Source of the DNA: MTP4 sp9310u | GTDB lineage: Archaea; Halobacteriota; Methanosarcinia; Methanosarcinales; Methanosarcinaceae | Direction of reading: 5' to 3' | Length of the DNA stretch: 64,000 nt | Assembly (NCBI GenBank): GCA_030627005.1 | Contig: DAOUSW010000004.1 | Location: 1 to 64,000 of the forward strand | In this document: piece by piece, positions 1 through 9,142 of the stretch | How positions within the stretch are numbered: position 1 is the stretch's first letter | Layout of the letters: each line of letters opens with the position of its first letter | The notes under the pieces: generated by a model | What the model was told of the DNA's origin: nothing | The model's input: the letters and a program-made list of their open reading frames with translations, nothing else | Database searches by the model: none | Made by a program: the position numbers and the translations under genes

Positions 1-255
1 AAGCAGCTTCCAGATCACGTTCTTGAATTATACACCGAAGTCTGTTCTGTCCCTGCCCTGAAAGAAATGATTAGAAATATTGGTTCGACTCCAGCGAATA
101 TCAGGTACTTAAGCAAAAAAGATTTCGAGAATCGCCAGCCAGCCATTATCAAAGACAGAGCTTTCCTGCGCCTGATGAGTGATTATGTAGCTTCAATGAC
201 GGACCTGTATGCACTTCAGGAATATCAGAAGTTGTATGGTGGAGAGTCGATTTAA
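1..255 (+). CDS. C-terminal end of an HD-domain dGTPase-like protein (partial)
   Basis: The frame is open from base 1, so only the last 84 codons are in the window and the gene starts upstream. The tail has the pattern R-x-x-x-D-Y-V-A-S-M-T-D-x-Y-A-L near its end. This resembles the C-terminal helix of deoxyguanosine triphosphate triphosphohydrolases, which usually read D-[YF]-I-A-G-M-T-D-R-[YF]-A. The family hydrolyses dGTP to deoxyguanosine and triphosphate; related HD proteins serve nucleotide pool control or antiphage dNTP depletion. The HD metal-binding motif lies outside the window, so activity cannot be judged. The gene ends in TAA and is followed by AT-rich DNA with no obvious operon partner. 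Confidence 0.55.
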   Translation, partial: KQLPDHVLELYTEVCSVPALKEMIRNIGSTPANIRYLSKKDFENRQPAIIKDRAFLRLMSDYVASMTDLYALQEYQKLYGGESI

Positions 256-668
256 GTAGAATTCAAGCAAATTGATATTTCGACTCTCCCTACAATATTT
301 TTATATAAAACTCATCTTGTTTTAGACTCTATAAAACCATTGATTAAGGAGTAACCTTTAGTTTTTACTTTGTCCGCATGGTTCTTACTTAACTTATCAA
401 CATGTGCAGACTTGTTTCTGTAATCGCAGATATCTTCAATATCTCTTAAAAAACAGAAGCATAAAGCCCATTTATACATTTCAAAATGTATTATTCTGTC
501 AAATTAGGGTTATAAAGAAAGTAGCAAAACCTCATACCATGATCGGGGTGAACCCGCCTACCTCTTTATGAATGGAGGGAATCCAAGTTTAAACTGCTTT
601 TGTGTAGAATTTAATAAAGATTAAAAATCTAAAAATTCATACTCTTAATAAATTGAGATGTTGATTTA
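256..668. other. AT-rich intergenic DNA without a recognisable gene
   Basis: I see only short open frames and no conserved motif here. It borders an inverted-repeat element that starts at 669. Confidence 0.5.
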
Positions 669-908
669 GAGGCTGTCTTAAAATTCAAACCATTTCTACA
701 TTTGGATAGTAGGAGTTGTTGATCTTAAGTTCAGACCATAAATTAATTACATCAGACTTATTCGCTCGATGCATAAAATCAAATGCATTAGACATCATGG
801 TTAAAATTTACACTTTAGAAATTTAACGGTTTAATGCTACCGTTTTTAGGTCCAAATAAGTGAGTCCTATCCCAATTGTATAATCAAATTGAATTTTAAG
901 ACACGCTC
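669..908. mobile_element. 240-bp inverted-repeat element, IS5/IS1031-like MITE or IS remnant
   Basis: The ends (669-688 and 889-908) are inverted repeats matching at 18 of 20 positions and beginning GAG. A TTA triplet abuts each end, as expected of the TNA target duplications of the IS5/IS1031 group. On the minus strand the interior has a short stretch that reads like protein (from about 801 down to 690) but carries stops, so a decayed IS is more likely than an active one. A further copy of the same end sequence lies alone at about 1428-1444. Confidence 0.5.
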
Positions 909-946
909 TTAGATAAATATGGATATAAATGGAGGAATAATCAATC

Positions 947-1291
947 ATGAATCTTATTAAACGAATTTTGAATCTTTTTAGTAGTAATTATAACGATGGC
1001 TATAATTTAAGGGTTATAACTGAGGATGGAAAGGTTCTTGGTACAAATACATCAACATTAATTTGTAAAAACATAGCAACGGATGAATATAATCATATAA
1101 TATATAACAAACGTGATTATCTTTACAAAACCAATAAAGGCAACTTTTTTATAGTTGCAATAGATGACCTATTCCGTAGCCCATATACATATTTAATATC
1201 TGTAAAAAGTGCAAAAAGGGAATATGCACATGCAATAAAGCGATATGTATCATATGTAGAAGCATTTGGTGTAGAACTCGAAGAACTCTAA
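947..1291 (+). CDS. Hypothetical protein, 114 aa
   Basis: I do not recognise this protein. It begins with ATG 12 bases after a clear GGAGG ribosome binding site, which supports real translation. It is lysine, asparagine and tyrosine rich, matching the low GC of its surroundings and unlike the core genes further right. There is no signal peptide or membrane segment. The middle has alternating hydrophobic and polar residues that suggest beta strands, and the C-terminal third looks helical. It sits between an inverted-repeat element and two MITEs, so it may have arrived with mobile DNA. No partner gene lies within 300 bases. Confidence 0.5.
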   Translation: MNLIKRILNLFSSNYNDGYNLRVITEDGKVLGTNTSTLICKNIATDEYNHIIYNKRDYLYKTNKGNFFIVAIDDLFRSPYTYLISVKSAKREYAHAIKRYVSYVEAFGVELEEL

Positions 1292-1488
1292 TTCTCATCC
1301 TATAATAAGATCTGTATAATTTTTAACAGATCAATTTTTATGTTTTGTACATACATTCCAACAATTATATATATAATAGTAAGTGGCTCTCTAATTTTAA
1401 ACATCACACTAATATTATTTACAATAATTTGAATTTTAAGACAGTTCTTAGTAAATATTGATTTATACTGTGAATTCTACAATCATAA
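1292..1488. other. AT-rich spacer with a solo IS-end sequence
   Basis: Bases 1428-1444 repeat the right-hand terminal sequence of the element at 669-908 in the same orientation. No gene is apparent. Confidence 0.4.
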
Positions 1489-1666
1489 GTATCCTCTTCA
1501 AATTTAGGGGTAGCAACACGAATTCCACGAATTTGAGTGAAGTTGAATTAATAGTATGAGTTGGAGAATCACATCCATGTGCCCCATTCAATATATCTAC
1601 TTCATGAATTTAACGTTCAAGTATTTGCCTGACTGGAAAATTTACCGCTGATTTTGAAGAGGATAC
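1489..1666. mobile_element. 178-bp MITE, copy 1
   Basis: The element has perfect 14-bp terminal inverted repeats starting GTATCCTCTTCAAA. It is flanked by an exact 8-bp direct repeat AATCATAA (1481-1488 and 1667-1674), the footprint of a transposition event. It has no coding capacity, so it must be mobilised in trans. It is about 95% identical to the copy at 1759-1936. Confidence 0.85.
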
Positions 1667-1758
1667 AATCATAAGTTGAAATCCAAAAGGCGTAACTTTA
1701 ATTAATAAAATAATCTGTCAGGAGTAAATGCTAAACATCTTCAATATATATACTTTAC

Positions 1759-1936
1759 GTATCCTCTTCAAATTTAGGGGTAGCAACGTGAATTCCATGA
1801 ATTTGAGTGAAGTTGAATTAATTTTATGAGTTGGGGAATCACATCCATGCGCCCCATTCAATATATCTACTTCATGAATTTAACGTTTAAGTATTTGCCT
1901 GGCTGGAAAATTTACCGCTGATTTTGAAGAGGATAC
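1759..1936. mobile_element. 178-bp MITE, copy 2
   Basis: Same length, orientation and termini as the copy at 1489-1666, with a handful of substitutions. It has its own 8-bp target duplication TACTTTAC (1751-1758 and 1937-1944). The two different target sites show independent insertions rather than one segmental duplication. Confidence 0.85.
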
Positions 1937-1944
1937 TACTTTAC

Positions 1945-2406
1945 CACTTCTAACCCCGTCTGATAATTCCATATGTCCTTGCTGACTCATCTCATTTTGT
2001 GAAGTGTAGGTGCTTATATAGTAGCGAGCGCAATTAATGCAACAAAAAATGATGTGTAATCAAGCAATTTATGTCGTATCAAATGCAGGCGTGACTAAAG
2101 CTTACAGCTAAAGTATCATTTTTTTAATATTATTCGTTACATTACTTTTCTATATTTTTCACCCTACTATCAGTAAGTAGAATAGTATTTTTTTTCATAT
2201 CTTGCTTATATATAAAACCTCCATGAGAAATTAAATGTGTTGGTATTATTTATGAAAAATAATACATCAGGAATAAGTGCTAAATTAATTTTGATTTTTA
2301 AATGCGGTTCTTTAAACTAAATCAAAAAAATTATATAGTATGAAACCGAAAAAGATGGTGAAAAACGAGGATAAATGTATTAATTTTTTTAATATAAAAT
2401 AGGTGT
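1945..2406. other. AT-rich noncoding region
   Basis: Nothing beyond short chance frames is visible; the DNA is very AT-rich. Confidence 0.4.
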
Positions 2407-2546
2407 CGTCGGAAAAGTCGGAAGGCTACATATATTTGCATATTGCCGTGAAATCCAATCCTACAATATGAATCAAGCAACATTTTAAAATTTGTTTGCA
2501 ATTTTATAATGTGCTATTATTTTAACAATTATGGACTTTTCCGACG
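2407..2546. mobile_element. 140-bp element with 13-bp inverted ends
   Basis: CGTCGGAAAAGTC at 2407-2419 is exactly inverted at 2534-2546. No target duplication was found, so this could be an old MITE or a large hairpin. It lies directly upstream of the zinc-ribbon gene and may have contributed its promoter. Confidence 0.45.
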
Positions 2547-2600
2547 CTCTCTTTATTTTTAAAAATTCAACTTAAGTGAAATAATAATAGTGGTGATTAA

Positions 2601-3077
2601 ATGGTTTTTTGCCCAAAATGTGGAAATCAAATGGATAACAATGCTAAATTTTGCATGGAGTGTGGGGCTAAACTTACGGATAATTCATTTAAAAATAATA
2701 ATGCATTTCAAGATCTATTACAAAATTTAAGTTCAAATGGTGGTTTACCTGAATCATTTGACGAAAGACGTCACCAAAGACATAAAGAGTTTATGGCATT
2801 TTTAGCAGCGAATACAGCATCCATAAAAAATAATGATCCATTAGAAACATATTTGGCAATGATGGGTGATACTAAACATCGAGATATTAATAAGATCATT
2901 GAAATTTATGGGCATGTTAAAGGTGGGGATTTGGATTTAAATAAAGCAGACGAGATTTCAAAAAAAATTCTTGAAGATATTGGAGCATCTTCACACGAAC
3001 AAAAACAGATAATTAATATTTTCGATTCAATAATTCAAAGAAGTTTTAATTCTAATGAAAGGAAACGAACTCAATAA
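2601..3077 (+). CDS. Zinc-ribbon protein, 158 aa
   Basis: The N-terminus is a classic double-knuckle zinc ribbon: C-P-K-C-G at residues 4-8 and C-M-E-C-G at residues 18-22, the motif at the start of many archaeal and bacterial zinc-ribbon-domain proteins. The rest (about residues 30-158) is polar and helical, without membrane segments, and I do not recognise it. A GGTGA ribosome binding site lies just before the ATG. The gene stands alone in AT-rich DNA between a MITE-like element and the edge of the defence island. Function is unknown; the ribbon could bind nucleic acid or protein. Confidence 0.65.
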   Translation: MVFCPKCGNQMDNNAKFCMECGAKLTDNSFKNNNAFQDLLQNLSSNGGLPESFDERRHQRHKEFMAFLAANTASIKNNDPLETYLAMMGDTKHRDINKIIEIYGHVKGGDLDLNKADEISKKILEDIGASSHEQKQIINIFDSIIQRSFNSNERKRTQ

Positions 3078-3208
3078 ATAATCCTCTTAGAATCTTTATG
3101 GATATCATACAACATAATTTTTACGACATTATACAATTGACGCAACACTAGGTTAATTAAAGTAAATTCAAGAGTTTTTGAGAGGCCTCCAAATTTTTTC
3201 CTTTATTT

Positions 3209-3439
3209 TCAATACTTTTCATAGTACTCTAAAATCAAATCCCTCGTCCTGTACACCCCATACCTCCCCTCATCCTTCCTCTTCACGATCGGAAACGTCC
3301 CGAGAATATAATCCAGGTCATCCTTTGAGATCCCATAGAGATGTGCATAAACCGCATCCAGTTCACACCTCAACTGCAACCGCCGCTCTTCATCCCATCT
3401 GAACGGCTGCGGGACGCCGTCCACGAGAGGTTTTTTGGA
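3209..3439 (-). pseudogene. Duplicated 3' end of the Eco57I-type methyltransferase gene
   Basis: This 77-codon fragment encodes almost the same protein as the last 75 or so residues of the 1324-residue methyltransferase ending at 5168, with the same strand and about 90% DNA identity. The match runs from the V-P-Q-P-F-R-W-D motif to the E-Y-Y-E-K-Y end. It has no start of its own and its GC content is far above the flanking DNA. With the intact 3' end it brackets the gene at 3761-5086 as a direct repeat, so that gene may have been inserted at the 3' end of the methyltransferase with regeneration of that end. Confidence 0.85.
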
Positions 3440-3760
3440 AATTATTAGCCAACAATCCTGGAATTTTACATTTCGGCCCCCCTTTCAAAAATGGGGTGAT
3501 TTTTGCAGCAACTAATTACATTTATTAAATTTGTTGTAGGCACAAGCCCAATAAAATCGATGATTTTGACTGAATTCCACAATTCTCCAAAAACTCCTGG
3601 CGAAACTCATAAAAAATATCTCGAAGTTGGTATGTTTTTCAGTGATATCTCATGGAAGGTCGAATAATTATTTAAGAAGACGGGGCAAAATGAACGTTGA
3701 ACTGTGCGAATTAAAAAATTAAGTAGCTTTTTTTGGTAGGGGGTCGAAATGTATGTGGAA
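3440..3760. other. Intergenic DNA between methyltransferase remnant and DUF4145-like gene
   Basis: No gene is evident. Confidence 0.4.
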
Positions 3761-5086
3761 TCAATTAAGTTCATTAGATTTAATTTCTTCAAGTAAAAGA
3801 ACCAGCGAATAGTATACTAAAAGTGTATCTTCAGTAGTGATGGGATTTTTTTCAAAATCATCACTATGAACGGCAATGTTTCCAAAAACTCTTATTGTCT
3901 CAAGGTATCCTTTTGCTTTGTCACTTAATATTTTATTATCATAAAGATCTTTTATAATTTTTGCAAAATTAATCCTATTTTTCGGGCAATAAAGGTTATT
4001 TTTCGTTGCTAAAGTTTTTGATATTTGTTCTGCAATGCGGCGAACTTTAGCTACTGCAACTTCTGGGTCTAAATCCATCATGCTAAATAATTTTGAAGAA
4101 GAAGAGATCGGATACAGATACTCATCATATTTTGGAAGTTCTTTTTGAAGATCGATGTGTCTTGGTTTTGAACTTCTCAAAATACTCTGCATGTTATCCA
4201 GTATAGTTATTTGATTTTCGGGCAAATAGATATTTTGATTTGGATTATTGTTAATTCTTACACTTATCTTTAATGGATTTTTAAATGTTCCCTTTACTCT
4301 CGGAATTGTGATTGTTCCAATTGATCTTGCCATTTTAGGTTTAAGTATCTCTACTTCAATGCATGTATGACTCAGTGGTTCAAATTCTGCAATTAGTGAT
4401 AAATCTAACACAAGATTCTCGATCTCAACATTGCTAATGTTTTTAATTTCCATTTCGAGAATTAAAGGTTGATTATTTGGCCACGTTTCAGGCAATGATC
4501 GAATTTTACAATCAATACATGCAATGTTAAAAGTAGAAATATCAGAAATTAGCTTACTCATTCCGTCTACTTTATTTATTTTGTTAATTTCCCATTTATC
4601 TGTACACCCGAAAGGTCCTCTTTCAACATTTATATCTGAAATATATGAATCTTCGATGAAGAAAATTTGTCCATTATCAAATTTTATATTTGTTTTTTCT
4701 TTGACATTCATATCAGTTATTTGTTCGATACATTCTACTAAATTTGACATGTTATTCAAATTTGCAAATTTTTTTGTATCTACTGAACTACAACTGATTA
4801 TCAAGAGATTAGAGCCATTTTTCACTTGGTTCAATATATTATCTAAATTTTCTTCATGAATAATTTCAGATAATATGAAAATAAAAGGTCCATCGTTTTG
4901 TATTATTTCGTTGAAATTTCTTGCAAAGATTATTTTATTTTCATTACATTTAGAAATGAAATTACTTAGACACATCGCTAAAGGGTCTTCAGTTGAACCA
5001 GTACAATAAATGTTTGTCCAAGCACTATCTTCAAACGAATCTAATAAATTTGTATGATGTAAAACATGGAGGTATGCGAGTGGCAT
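3761..5086 (-). CDS. DUF4145-like (HEPN-type) C-terminal protein, putative defence gene
   Basis: The start is placed at 5086 because an AAAGGAG ribosome binding site precedes that ATG at proper spacing; a longer frame begins at 5107. The N-terminal third alternates strands and helices and contains no motif I can name. The middle (about residues 200-300) looks like a beta-sandwich of CARDB type. The last 110 residues, from L-D-P-E-V-A-V-A-K-V-R to the V-H-S-D-D stretch, resemble DUF4145, an all-helical HEPN-like domain frequent in restriction and antiphage loci. It lies downstream of the helicase/methyltransferase operon on the same strand, 81 bases after its stop, so it may be cotranscribed. 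Codon use is AT-rich compared with the methyltransferase, suggesting a separate origin. Function unproven. Confidence 0.6.
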   Translation of the reverse strand: MPLAYLHVLHHTNLLDSFEDSAWTNIYCTGSTEDPLAMCLSNFISKCNENKIIFARNFNEIIQNDGPFIFILSEIIHEENLDNILNQVKNGSNLLIISCSSVDTKKFANLNNMSNLVECIEQITDMNVKEKTNIKFDNGQIFFIEDSYISDINVERGPFGCTDKWEINKINKVDGMSKLISDISTFNIACIDCKIRSLPETWPNNQPLILEMEIKNISNVEIENLVLDLSLIAEFEPLSHTCIEVEILKPKMARSIGTITIPRVKGTFKNPLKISVRINNNPNQNIYLPENQITILDNMQSILRSSKPRHIDLQKELPKYDEYLYPISSSSKLFSMMDLDPEVAVAKVRRIAEQISKTLATKNNLYCPKNRINFAKIIKDLYDNKILSDKAKGYLETIRVFGNIAVHSDDFEKNPITTEDTLLVYYSLVLLLEEIKSNELN

Positions 5087-5167
5087 AATGCTTGCTCCTT
5101 TCATCAATACTTAAAAATTTGTATGTAGAGGTACTTTTCAGTGTAAGTTCATATAACATGTTTGTAG

Positions 5168-8100
5168 TTATTTTTCTATTCCCTCATACTTCTCATAGTA
5201 CTCCATAATCAAATCCCTCGTCCTGTACGTCCCGTACCTCGCCTCATCCTTCCTCCTCACATTCGGAAAGGTCCCGAGAATATAATCTAGGTCATCCTTC
5301 GAGATCCCATACAGGTGTGCATAAACCGCATCCAGCTCACACCTCAACTGCAACCGCCGCTCTTCATCCCATCTGAACGGCTGCGGGACGCCGACCACAA
5401 GCGGGTTTTCTGGGAACCATTCGTTCCACTTTTCTGGGCCAATTTCTTCGAGGACATCTTCAGCGAAAGGTTTGAGATCCCAGGCGGTATAGGTGAGTTC
5501 GATTGTGCGAGGTATTATTAAGTCGATTATGTGTGCAACATATATATTATGAGGAAAAATGGGAAGTTGTTTTAAGATGAAATAGCCGAGAGAAGTACCA
5601 CCCATTTTTGTCCTCAAAACATAATCAAAAGGCATCGAGTTAACATTTGCTAAAAATAGAGAACTATGAATTGGGCTGGTGTTATTAAAAAATACCAATG
5701 GAGATTTGTGATTAACACCTGATGAAGGCAATAGTGAAAATATTCCTGTACGTTCATCTGTTGAACGTGCAATATCTCGAAAAGCAATAAACCATTCTAC
5801 TTTTGAATTCAGTCTTTTTTCAACTTCTGATTTAGGTACCCAGTACCATGGTTTAACAACGTAATTGAAATTTAAATGATCCTCAATTGTGGGGGTTGGG
5901 AGCTGCACATTAGTTCTACTATCGACACTCGCAAAAGTCCCATGTCTATGATCAAAATTCTTATACATTTTTGCTTCATATAAAGGCAAAAAAACATCAT
6001 TTTCTTTGAAATATTGATTTCCATCTAATTCAAAACCCAACTCTTCAAGCTCATCTTTCGTCTTGAATAGGTGAGAATCGTTAGCCATATCAAACATTCT
6101 CAAGAATGAACAGCCCCAAGAGTTTCCATTCTTTTCATTTTCGTTGATAAGAACTGGGACCTTGCGATAGACTTGTTTTGTTATTTCCGAATCCCTTTTG
6201 CTTCTAAAGATTGGACAGTTCAGGGTGTTTGGGTTAATCAGTTTGATGTCTCTTGTGGTAAGGGAAAAATGCTTTTCACTGCTATTCACATCCTCTAAAT
6301 TATGCAGGAAAAAAGCCATGTCAAAGGCCCTCGGCACAACTTCCCTTCCAACCATCGTTAAGAGGCAGAATTTAAAGCTTCTATGGATCGGGAAGAGTGC
6401 TTCCTTATTTTCAAAATCATATAGGCTTTTGAGGTTTTTCTTGTTCACAATGTCTCCGAAGAATTCGGAGGTTGTGTTGTCGGTTGCGATGCCTGTGGGG
6501 ACTATGATGCCTGCATACCCGAGGGTATTGATTGAGTTGCGGGCGTGTTCGGTGAAGACGGTGTATGTGTTGATGTCACCTTTGCCTGTGAGGAGGAATC
6601 GGCCAGACTCTCGAAGGAAGAGGCTTTCACATTCACTCATGCACTTTGCCTTTCTGAATGCCTGGTCAAGGGCTGGGTCATCTTCACAGAGTTTCTTGAT
6701 TAGCTTTTTTCGCTGGGAGGCGTTGCTGGCTTTTGCGATATCTGGGGAGCGGTATTCGAAGAATTCTTTTTCCTGGAGTTTTATTCTCTCCCATGGGGGG
6801 TTTCCGAGTACGCAGTCAAAGCCCTGGTTTTCTCCGTTGAAGACATCGGGGAATTCGAGGTGCCAGTGGAAGAACCTGTATTCCTGGGCGAGACCTGAGA
6901 CTTTTTGGGTGAATTCGGCGGAGGGATCAAGGAGGTCATTTGAGGCATATGCCATGAAAGTGCCGTTTGTTATCACGTCTTCCTTTTCGTCTGTGAGGGG
7001 CCAGAAGAAGGCGCTTGTCCAGAGGTCGGAGAGGAACTTCAGGCGGTTGTATTCTTTGCTGGAGAGGAGAGCTTCGTAGTGGTCTCTTTTTTCTATCACT
7101 TCTTTTGGAGTCTGTTCTATTTCTTCGTCGAGTTTGGCAAATTCCCTGCAGCAGACTTTTGCCGTACCGTCTTTTACAAGCCAGCCTGTAAAGGTTTTGT
7201 TCTTTTTCTGCTCTCTGTTGATCTTTTTGAAGTGGGAAGCAACTTTCTTGTCGTCGCCTTCTACGGGATTGAAAGCATTATTTGGAATGCCTTTTTCCAT
7301 AAGCTCGGGGGTTGCACCTATAAGGGAGTTTCCGCATTTTATGTGGTGGTCGAGGAAGTTCAGGGGCTTGTCCCTGACTGCGGCGTTGATCCAGAGGGAG
7401 ACTTTGGCAAGTTCCACGGCCATGGGGTTTATGTCCACACCGTAGATGCAGTGCAGGAGGACGTCGCGTCTGGCTTCCTGTTCTACGTCCTGGGCCGGGA
7501 GTTCCTCGCCTGACCTGATCTTTGCAAGTTCTCTTCCGAGCTTGTTGCAGGCTGCGATAAGGAAAGCTCCGCTTCCGCAGGCTGGGTCGCAGACTTTTAT
7601 GGACAGCAGGGCGTCTTCTTTTGCCCTGGGGGTGTCGGTGGCTTCTTCCAGGCGGGCTTCGAGGACCGGGATCAGGGCGCTTTTGATTAACTCCTGGACA
7701 AGGCCAGGGTTTGTGTAGTAGGAGCCTGTGGACTTTCTGTCCGAGCCTCTCGGGTCGAGGATGAAGCGGTTAGGGGCGTATTTCCTGCCCTCGATTTCTT
7801 CGGGGGCTGAGGTGATCCTTGGGGCGTAGTCAAGGAGGCTTTCGTAGATCGAGCCGAACTCTTCTACGGAAAGGTCGGCATAGGAGATAGACTGCCTGAC
7901 TCCGTCGATTTCCGTAAGGGTCAGGAAGCGGACTGCATCCAGGAACCCGCTATTTTTGCAGGAGAATTTGCCCACGTATTTGTCTGCAGCCATATCGAAA
8001 AGCATGCCATTGTACGGGTAGATGCCAAGTTCGTTCACCCCTTTCTTTATCATCCTGAATGTGACAAGCAAGCCTTCCCAGAGGTCTTTGTGGGAATCGT

Positions 8101-9142
8101 TCTGGAAGTTGTTGTCCTCAATGGTCTCGGCTGCAAAGTCCCTGAGGGCTGTTATGCTGTAGTTTTCCAGGTAGAGGTCATGCCCCGGGGTTTCATGGCC
8201 GCCGAGGAGGCCACGCTGTTCGGCATAGAGCAGGAAAATGATGCGGTAGATCACCCGCAGGATTTCTTCATAATAGATGTGGCACTCTTTCTCATCTTTC
8301 CGCAGGATTTCCATCAGCTCACTTGTAAGAAAACCGTTCCCGAAAGCTTCGATCGCTTTCACGACGTTTTCCCGCAGGTTCCTTCCCACCGATTCCCCGA
8401 CTGCCTGGCTTCGTTTGAAGTATTCCTCAAGATAGGACTCTCCCGGCTCGTCCTTTTTCTTTGAAGGTGCCGGAGCAAATCGGCTTGCGTGGGCAAACCT
8501 GTACAGGGCCTGGAACTCCGAAAACAGCCGGTTGTGGAAGATGGCTTCGATGTCAAACTCCACATACCCTTTAACCGTGGTGTGGTGAAAGTCCCGAAGC
8601 AGGCGCAGGAAAAGCCCGTTCGTAAGCACCGCCCACTTGTCTTCGTTGGTGTTCAGGTAGCCCTGCAGGGCATCATGGGCACAAGGCTCTCCGCGTACCA
8701 GCCTGTCGTCAAGGCCCATGGAAGGGGAAATGAGGTGTACCACAGGGGGTTTTGGAACTCCGGCAACCTCCCTCCACCCCTTGTGTGAAAAATTGAACTT
8801 GAGGCTCTCGCTGATCTCCCTGTGTTTCTGGGAATAAGCAAGATTGAAACCAAGAGCCTCCAGTAGCGGTCTTTGCCAGTACTTGCGGGTATCCTCTGGA
8901 CTCATGGCCCTCAACTTTGGCCCGTACATATCCCAGCGGCGTTTCAGGCTCTCAAAAGCGTCCTGGACTCTGAAATCATACTCCTTTGAATCAGGGGAGC
9001 TATCTTCATCGTCCCAGGGGACCTTGAAGGTCGAAGGTTTTGCAAAATCAAAGCTGACCGTATCTCCCTGCATTGAAAATACAAACTGTGAAGGGATCAA
9101 ACTCCCTGAAACATGGATACACCCGGAATTGCCTGTATTCAT
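5168..9142 (-). CDS. Large Eco57I-type adenine methyltransferase, DrmMI/type IIG-like
   Basis: This 1324-residue protein has the SAM-binding motif D-P-A-C-G-S-G-A-F near residue 518 and the catalytic N-P-P-W near residue 780, the signature of N6-adenine methyltransferases of the Eco57I class. A long N-terminal region and a C-terminal specificity-like region flank the core. The length and domain order match methylases of DISARM class 1 (DrmMI) and type IIG restriction enzymes. I see no clear PD-(D/E)XK nuclease motif at the N-terminus, which favours a methylase working with the helicase next door. Its ATG overlaps the helicase stop codon (ATGA, 9139-9142), so the two are translationally coupled. 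It should mark host DNA. The 3' end is duplicated at 3209-3439. Confidence 0.8.
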   Translation of the reverse strand: MNTGNSGCIHVSGSLIPSQFVFSMQGDTVSFDFAKPSTFKVPWDDEDSSPDSKEYDFRVQDAFESLKRRWDMYGPKLRAMSPEDTRKYWQRPLLEALGFNLAYSQKHREISESLKFNFSHKGWREVAGVPKPPVVHLISPSMGLDDRLVRGEPCAHDALQGYLNTNEDKWAVLTNGLFLRLLRDFHHTTVKGYVEFDIEAIFHNRLFSEFQALYRFAHASRFAPAPSKKKDEPGESYLEEYFKRSQAVGESVGRNLRENVVKAIEAFGNGFLTSELMEILRKDEKECHIYYEEILRVIYRIIFLLYAEQRGLLGGHETPGHDLYLENYSITALRDFAAETIEDNNFQNDSHKDLWEGLLVTFRMIKKGVNELGIYPYNGMLFDMAADKYVGKFSCKNSGFLDAVRFLTLTEIDGVRQSISYADLSVEEFGSIYESLLDYAPRITSAPEEIEGRKYAPNRFILDPRGSDRKSTGSYYTNPGLVQELIKSALIPVLEARLEEATDTPRAKEDALLSIKVCDPACGSGAFLIAACNKLGRELAKIRSGEELPAQDVEQEARRDVLLHCIYGVDINPMAVELAKVSLWINAAVRDKPLNFLDHHIKCGNSLIGATPELMEKGIPNNAFNPVEGDDKKVASHFKKINREQKKNKTFTGWLVKDGTAKVCCREFAKLDEEIEQTPKEVIEKRDHYEALLSSKEYNRLKFLSDLWTSAFFWPLTDEKEDVITNGTFMAYASNDLLDPSAEFTQKVSGLAQEYRFFHWHLEFPDVFNGENQGFDCVLGNPPWERIKLQEKEFFEYRSPDIAKASNASQRKKLIKKLCEDDPALDQAFRKAKCMSECESLFLRESGRFLLTGKGDINTYTVFTEHARNSINTLGYAGIIVPTGIATDNTTSEFFGDIVNKKNLKSLYDFENKEALFPIHRSFKFCLLTMVGREVVPRAFDMAFFLHNLEDVNSSEKHFSLTTRDIKLINPNTLNCPIFRSKRDSEITKQVYRKVPVLINENEKNGNSWGCSFLRMFDMANDSHLFKTKDELEELGFELDGNQYFKENDVFLPLYEAKMYKNFDHRHGTFASVDSRTNVQLPTPTIEDHLNFNYVVKPWYWVPKSEVEKRLNSKVEWFIAFRDIARSTDERTGIFSLLPSSGVNHKSPLVFFNNTSPIHSSLFLANVNSMPFDYVLRTKMGGTSLGYFILKQLPIFPHNIYVAHIIDLIIPRTIELTYTAWDLKPFAEDVLEEIGPEKWNEWFPENPLVVGVPQPFRWDEERRLQLRCELDAVYAHLYGISKDDLDYILGTFPNVRRKDEARYGTYRTRDLIMEYYEKYEGIEK

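Noticed and set aside
1489..1936. Two repeats separated by unique DNA, considered as a CRISPR
   Set aside because: Units are 178 bp with inverted ends and individual target duplications; they are MITEs.
6198..7079. 293-codon open frame on the plus strand
   Set aside because: Shadow of the Eco57I-type methyltransferase gene, including its N-P-P-W region; no ribosome binding site or recognisable protein.
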